In this document: positions 61,376 to 64,000 of the stretch, piece after piece
Position numbering within the stretch: position 1 is the stretch's first letter
Layout of the letters: every line of letters starts with the position of its first letter
NCBI RefSeq assembly: GCF_013375035.1
Contig: NZ_CP056032.1
Span: 1,534,001-1,598,000 of the forward strand
Source: Spirosoma sp. KUDC1026
GTDB lineage: Bacteria; Bacteroidota; Bacteroidia; Cytophagales; Spirosomataceae
Direction: 5' to 3'
Length of the DNA stretch: 64,000 bases
Program-made: the position numbers and the translations under genes
The notes under the pieces: model-generated
The model's input: only the letters and a program-made list of their open reading frames with translations
Database searches by the model: none
Told to the model about the DNA's origin: nothing

Positions 61376-63535
61376 TTACCTTTCCAATAAGGCGGTTACA
61401 AGGGTCAGCTGGGCGTAGGAGTACCGTCCATTCAAATGTTCGTGAACGGCTTTCAGTCGCCCGTCGGGCAGCCCAACAACCGCAACAGCCCGCTCAATTT
61501 CAGACCGTTCTACAGAGCTAACCTGAGAGGCCAGAAGTTCCTCCAGATCAATGTCATAACCGGCCCGGGCCAGTTGTACAAGGTGCCCGGTGATAGAACC
61601 CGTGGTAAGCTGCCGTTCGGCGGCAATCTCCTCCAGCGACATCCCCCGGTTGAATAAATCCAGCGTTAGTAATTGGGTCGATCCTTTCGGTTTTTCGCCA
61701 GCCTGCACCCGGCCCCGAACGTGGTTCTGAATAACCTCCAGAAATTGTCGCCCAAACAACTGCAATTTCCGTTCGCCCACCCCGCTGACGTTCCGTAAGG
61801 CGTCGGGCGTAGTGGGACGCTGCCGGGCCATATCTTCCAGCGTCGTATCGGTAAAGATAACGTAGGGTGGAACGTTCTGCTGATCGGCGAGTTGCTTGCG
61901 CAGAATTCGTAGTTCTTCGAACAGCTCGTTGCGGTTGACCTCGGTCTTGGGCTTCGCTTTTTCGACGACCGGCTTCGGTGCATCGTCGGGACGTACCAGC
62001 TCAATTTTGCGCCCTTCGTACAGCACCTGACTGGCCAGGATACCACGCCGTAGGGCGTAGTGCTGGTCATAGGCGATCTCGATAACGCCGATGTTGATGA
62101 GCTGATGCAGGTAATTGCGCCAGTCCTCGAAACGTAGATCTTTACCCGCGCCATACGTTTTGACTTGGTCGTACCCGCCCTGAATGATGGCCTGGCTCCG
62201 GGAGCCGCGCAGAATGTCGATGAGCAGATTCATGGGAACCCGCTCCCCCGTCCGAACAATGGCCGACAGCGCTTTCTGCGCCAGAATGGTCCCGTCGAAC
62301 GTAACGCGCGGATCGCGGCAGACGTCGCAGTTGCCGCAGGGTTCGGGCAGATCTTCGGAGAAATAGGAGAGGAGAATCTGCCGACGGCAGGTATGCGCAT
62401 CGGCATACTGCTGCATCCGCTCCAGTTTGGCCAGCTGCAGACCGAGGTTTGCCGGGTTGTTGTCCGCCAGCATATCCTTGTAAGTCGCTACGTCGGCAAA
62501 GCTGTAGAACAGAACCGTCTGGGCTTCGGCCCCATCGCGACCAGCCCGACCAATCTCCTGGTAAAAGCTTTCGATGTTTTTGGGCAGGTTGTAGTGGATA
62601 ACCCAGCGAACGTTCGATTTGTCAATCCCCATCCCGAAGGCGATGGTCGCGCACATGATCCGCACATCGTCGCGCAGGAATGCTTCCTGTGTCCGGGCGC
62701 GGTCGTCGGGGTCCATCTTGGCGTGGTAGAAAGCCGCGTTGAATCCCTTCTCCTGCAGCTTGGCCGCCAGCGATTCTGTCGATTTTCGGCTCAGGCAGTA
62801 GATGATGCCGGACGTATCCGGCTTTTTCTGTAGCAGCCGGATAATCTGCTGAATTCGGTTTTGGCCGGGCAATACCTGTAAACTCAGATTCTGCCGGTTA
62901 AACGACGACACAAAGATGGCCGGGTCAATCATGCCGAGCCGCGTGGCGATGTCCTGCCGGGTGAGCTTGTCGGCAGTAGCCGTCAGGGCAACCGTCGGTA
63001 CGTTTGGGAAGCGCTCCTTCAGAATATGCAGCTGCGTGTATTCCGGCCGGAAATCGTGGCCCCATGACGAAATACAATGTGCCTCGTCGATGGCAAACAG
63101 CGAAACCGTAGCCCGCTTAAGGATGTAGAAGAACGAATCGGTCAGCAGCTTTTCGGGCGATACGTACAGCAGTTTGATTTTTCCGCTGATACAATCGTCT
63201 TCAATGGCGCGCTGTTCCTGGCTGGTTTGGGTACTGTTGTAAAAAGCCGCCGAAATCCCGTTCATGTGCAGCGCGCCGACCTGATCTTTCATCAGGGCAA
63301 TCAGGGGGGAGACTACAACGGTCAGCCCCGGTAACATCAGCGCCGGAATCTGAAAACAGACCGACTTGCCGCCCCCTGTGGGCATCAGCACCACCGTATC
63401 CCGTCCGCTCAGCACCGACCGGACGATATCTTCCTGCATAGGCCGGAAGCGATCGTAGCCGTAGTAGCGTTTGAGATAATCAGCGGGTTCGCGGAGACGG
63501 GGCTGTTCGCTGATAAAAGCGTCGTTGGGGGTCAT
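61376..63535 (-). CDS. recQ: ATP-dependent DNA helicase RecQ
   Basis: A 719-residue 3'-5' helicase from ATG at 63535. Seen are the Walker A region MPTGGGKSVCFQ near 51-60, DEAH at 150-153, the motif IAFGMGIDKSNVRWVIHYNLP, IGRAGRDG, the zinc-binding CRRQILLSYFSE with CGNCDVC, an HRDC-like domain (PTTPDALRNVSGVGERKLQLFG) and a helix-turn-helix tail (NRGMSLEEIAAERQL). It acts in recombination and replication-fork repair. Confidence 0.97.
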   Translation of the reverse strand: MTPNDAFISEQPRLREPADYLKRYYGYDRFRPMQEDIVRSVLSGRDTVVLMPTGGGKSVCFQIPALMLPGLTVVVSPLIALMKDQVGALHMNGISAAFYNSTQTSQEQRAIEDDCISGKIKLLYVSPEKLLTDSFFYILKRATVSLFAIDEAHCISSWGHDFRPEYTQLHILKERFPNVPTVALTATADKLTRQDIATRLGMIDPAIFVSSFNRQNLSLQVLPGQNRIQQIIRLLQKKPDTSGIIYCLSRKSTESLAAKLQEKGFNAAFYHAKMDPDDRARTQEAFLRDDVRIMCATIAFGMGIDKSNVRWVIHYNLPKNIESFYQEIGRAGRDGAEAQTVLFYSFADVATYKDMLADNNPANLGLQLAKLERMQQYADAHTCRRQILLSYFSEDLPEPCGNCDVCRDPRVTFDGTILAQKALSAIVRTGERVPMNLLIDILRGSRSQAIIQGGYDQVKTYGAGKDLRFEDWRNYLHQLINIGVIEIAYDQHYALRRGILASQVLYEGRKIELVRPDDAPKPVVEKAKPKTEVNRNELFEELRILRKQLADQQNVPPYVIFTDTTLEDMARQRPTTPDALRNVSGVGERKLQLFGRQFLEVIQNHVRGRVQAGEKPKGSTQLLTLDLFNRGMSLEEIAAERQLTTGSITGHLVQLARAGYDIDLEELLASQVSSVERSEIERAVAVVGLPDGRLKAVHEHLNGRYSYAQLTLVTALLER

Positions 63536-63554
63536 TGGCTGCACAAGTACTAGT

Positions 63555-63562
63555 CAAATATA
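63555..63562 (-). promoter_or_regulatory. Candidate -7 promoter element for recQ
   Basis: On the minus strand the bases read TATATTTG, an exact TAnnTTTG match, 20 bases before the recQ ATG. No clear -33 element is seen. Confidence 0.4.
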
Positions 63563-63686
63563 CACAAAAAAATCGACTCGTCCCGGTCGTGTTTCCGGGT
63601 TTTGGTACCATCTTCCGCCGTCACCGACTAACTTATCGGCATTAAGTCAGTTACTGATATACCACGTAGGTAGTACTTGTTCGACA

Positions 63687-64000
63687 ATGCGCATTGCTTT
63701 CATTACCGATATTCACATTGGGCCTAATGGCGAAAAACCACAGGGGGTCGACGTCCGGCGTAACTTTTTAAATGCGCTGGCTTACCTGTCGGGTCTAAAA
63801 CCGGATTGCCTGGTTATTGGTGGAGACCTGTGTGTCGACGTGGGTGATACGGCCATTTACGAGTGGGTAAAACAACAACTGGCCCCGCTGCCGTATCCGT
63901 ATTACGTTATACCGGGTAACCACGACGACTCGGTGATGCTGGCGAAGGCGTTCAGTCTAACGCACCATCTGCACGGGAATGAGCTTTACTATGCCCTGCC
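63687..64000 (+). CDS. Calcineurin-like metallophosphoesterase (3' end outside window)
   Basis: 104 codons are present from ATG at 63687. The start MRIAFITDIHIGPNG and the segments VIGGDLCVDVGD and VIPGNHDDSVML hold the metal ligands of the calcineurin-like family, in the layout of cyclic-nucleotide phosphodiesterases (CpdA type). The remainder runs off the window. It is divergent from recQ. Substrate cannot be judged. Confidence 0.88.
   Translation, partial: MRIAFITDIHIGPNGEKPQGVDVRRNFLNALAYLSGLKPDCLVIGGDLCVDVGDTAIYEWVKQQLAPLPYPYYVIPGNHDDSVMLAKAFSLTHHLHGNELYYAL

Overview
The window looks like chromosomal DNA from a gliding or T9SS-bearing member of the Bacteroidota, most likely the Cytophagales and probably Spirosoma or a close relative (inference). 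The support is a full-length SprA translocon gene, a GldF-type ABC permease, a secreted protein ending in a type IX (T9SS) sorting domain, DUF4199 proteins, the bacteroidetal -7 promoter motif TAnnTTTG in front of several genes, and few Shine-Dalgarno sites. Coding is dense and moderately GC-rich. I see no tRNA, rRNA, CRISPR array, intact insertion sequence or prophage.

Layout. 0-9.4 kb: an ArsR-type regulator tail, an Old Yellow Enzyme, a 5'-nucleotidase split over two genes, S-adenosylhomocysteine hydrolase, an SGNH hydrolase, a small decayed locus, a Gfo/Idh/MocA oxidoreductase and MurF. 9.4-13.3 kb: an FG-GAP T9SS cargo protein, an NHL-repeat lipoprotein flanked by a 30-bp repeat of the cargo tail, and an acidic small protein. 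13.4-24.2 kb: a PAS histidine kinase, the 7.6-kb sprA gene and a surface-antigen beta-barrel. 24.2-31.7 kb: aldo/keto reductase, GcvH, a degenerate dihydroorotase with a G-tract insert, two DUF4199 proteins, GldF, VanZ, a fatty acid desaturase and a lipoprotein nuclease. 31.8-38.4 kb: a TMTC-like TPR membrane protein, a Uma2 protein, two small paralogues, DnaA and a FemAB-like protein. 38.4-45.7 kb: a minus-strand block (DUF3108, aminopeptidase, GNAT, dipeptide epimerase, amidohydrolase, IspF, HEPN, MNT, M16 protease). 45.8-64 kb: TPR protein, DoxX-like protein, DnaX, AmpG-like transporter, arginine-type GNAT, a kinase-phosphatase, CocE/NonD hydrolase, TonB-CTD-like protein, photolyase, three tandem lytic transglycosylases, RecQ and a cut-off phosphoesterase.

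Themes. Several genes concern the envelope: MurF, AmpG-like permease, L-Ala-D/L-Glu epimerase and three lytic transglycosylases fit peptidoglycan synthesis and recycling, while SprA, GldF and the sorting-domain protein fit T9SS secretion and gliding. DnaA, DnaX, RecQ and photolyase form a scattered replication and repair set.

Most notable signals: (1) a run of ten A in dnaX exactly after the clamp-loader core, with stops soon after in both alternative frames, which predicts gamma-like products of 413-414 residues; (2) a 45-codon in-frame insert with G-quadruplex-type tracts in a dihydroorotase homologue that has lost most metal ligands; (3) an MNT-HEPN pair translationally coupled to the essential gene ispF; (4) the NHL gene bracketed by copies of a T9SS-tail coding sequence; (5) a hairpin and repeat family of CTTAACATTG near 55.5 kb.
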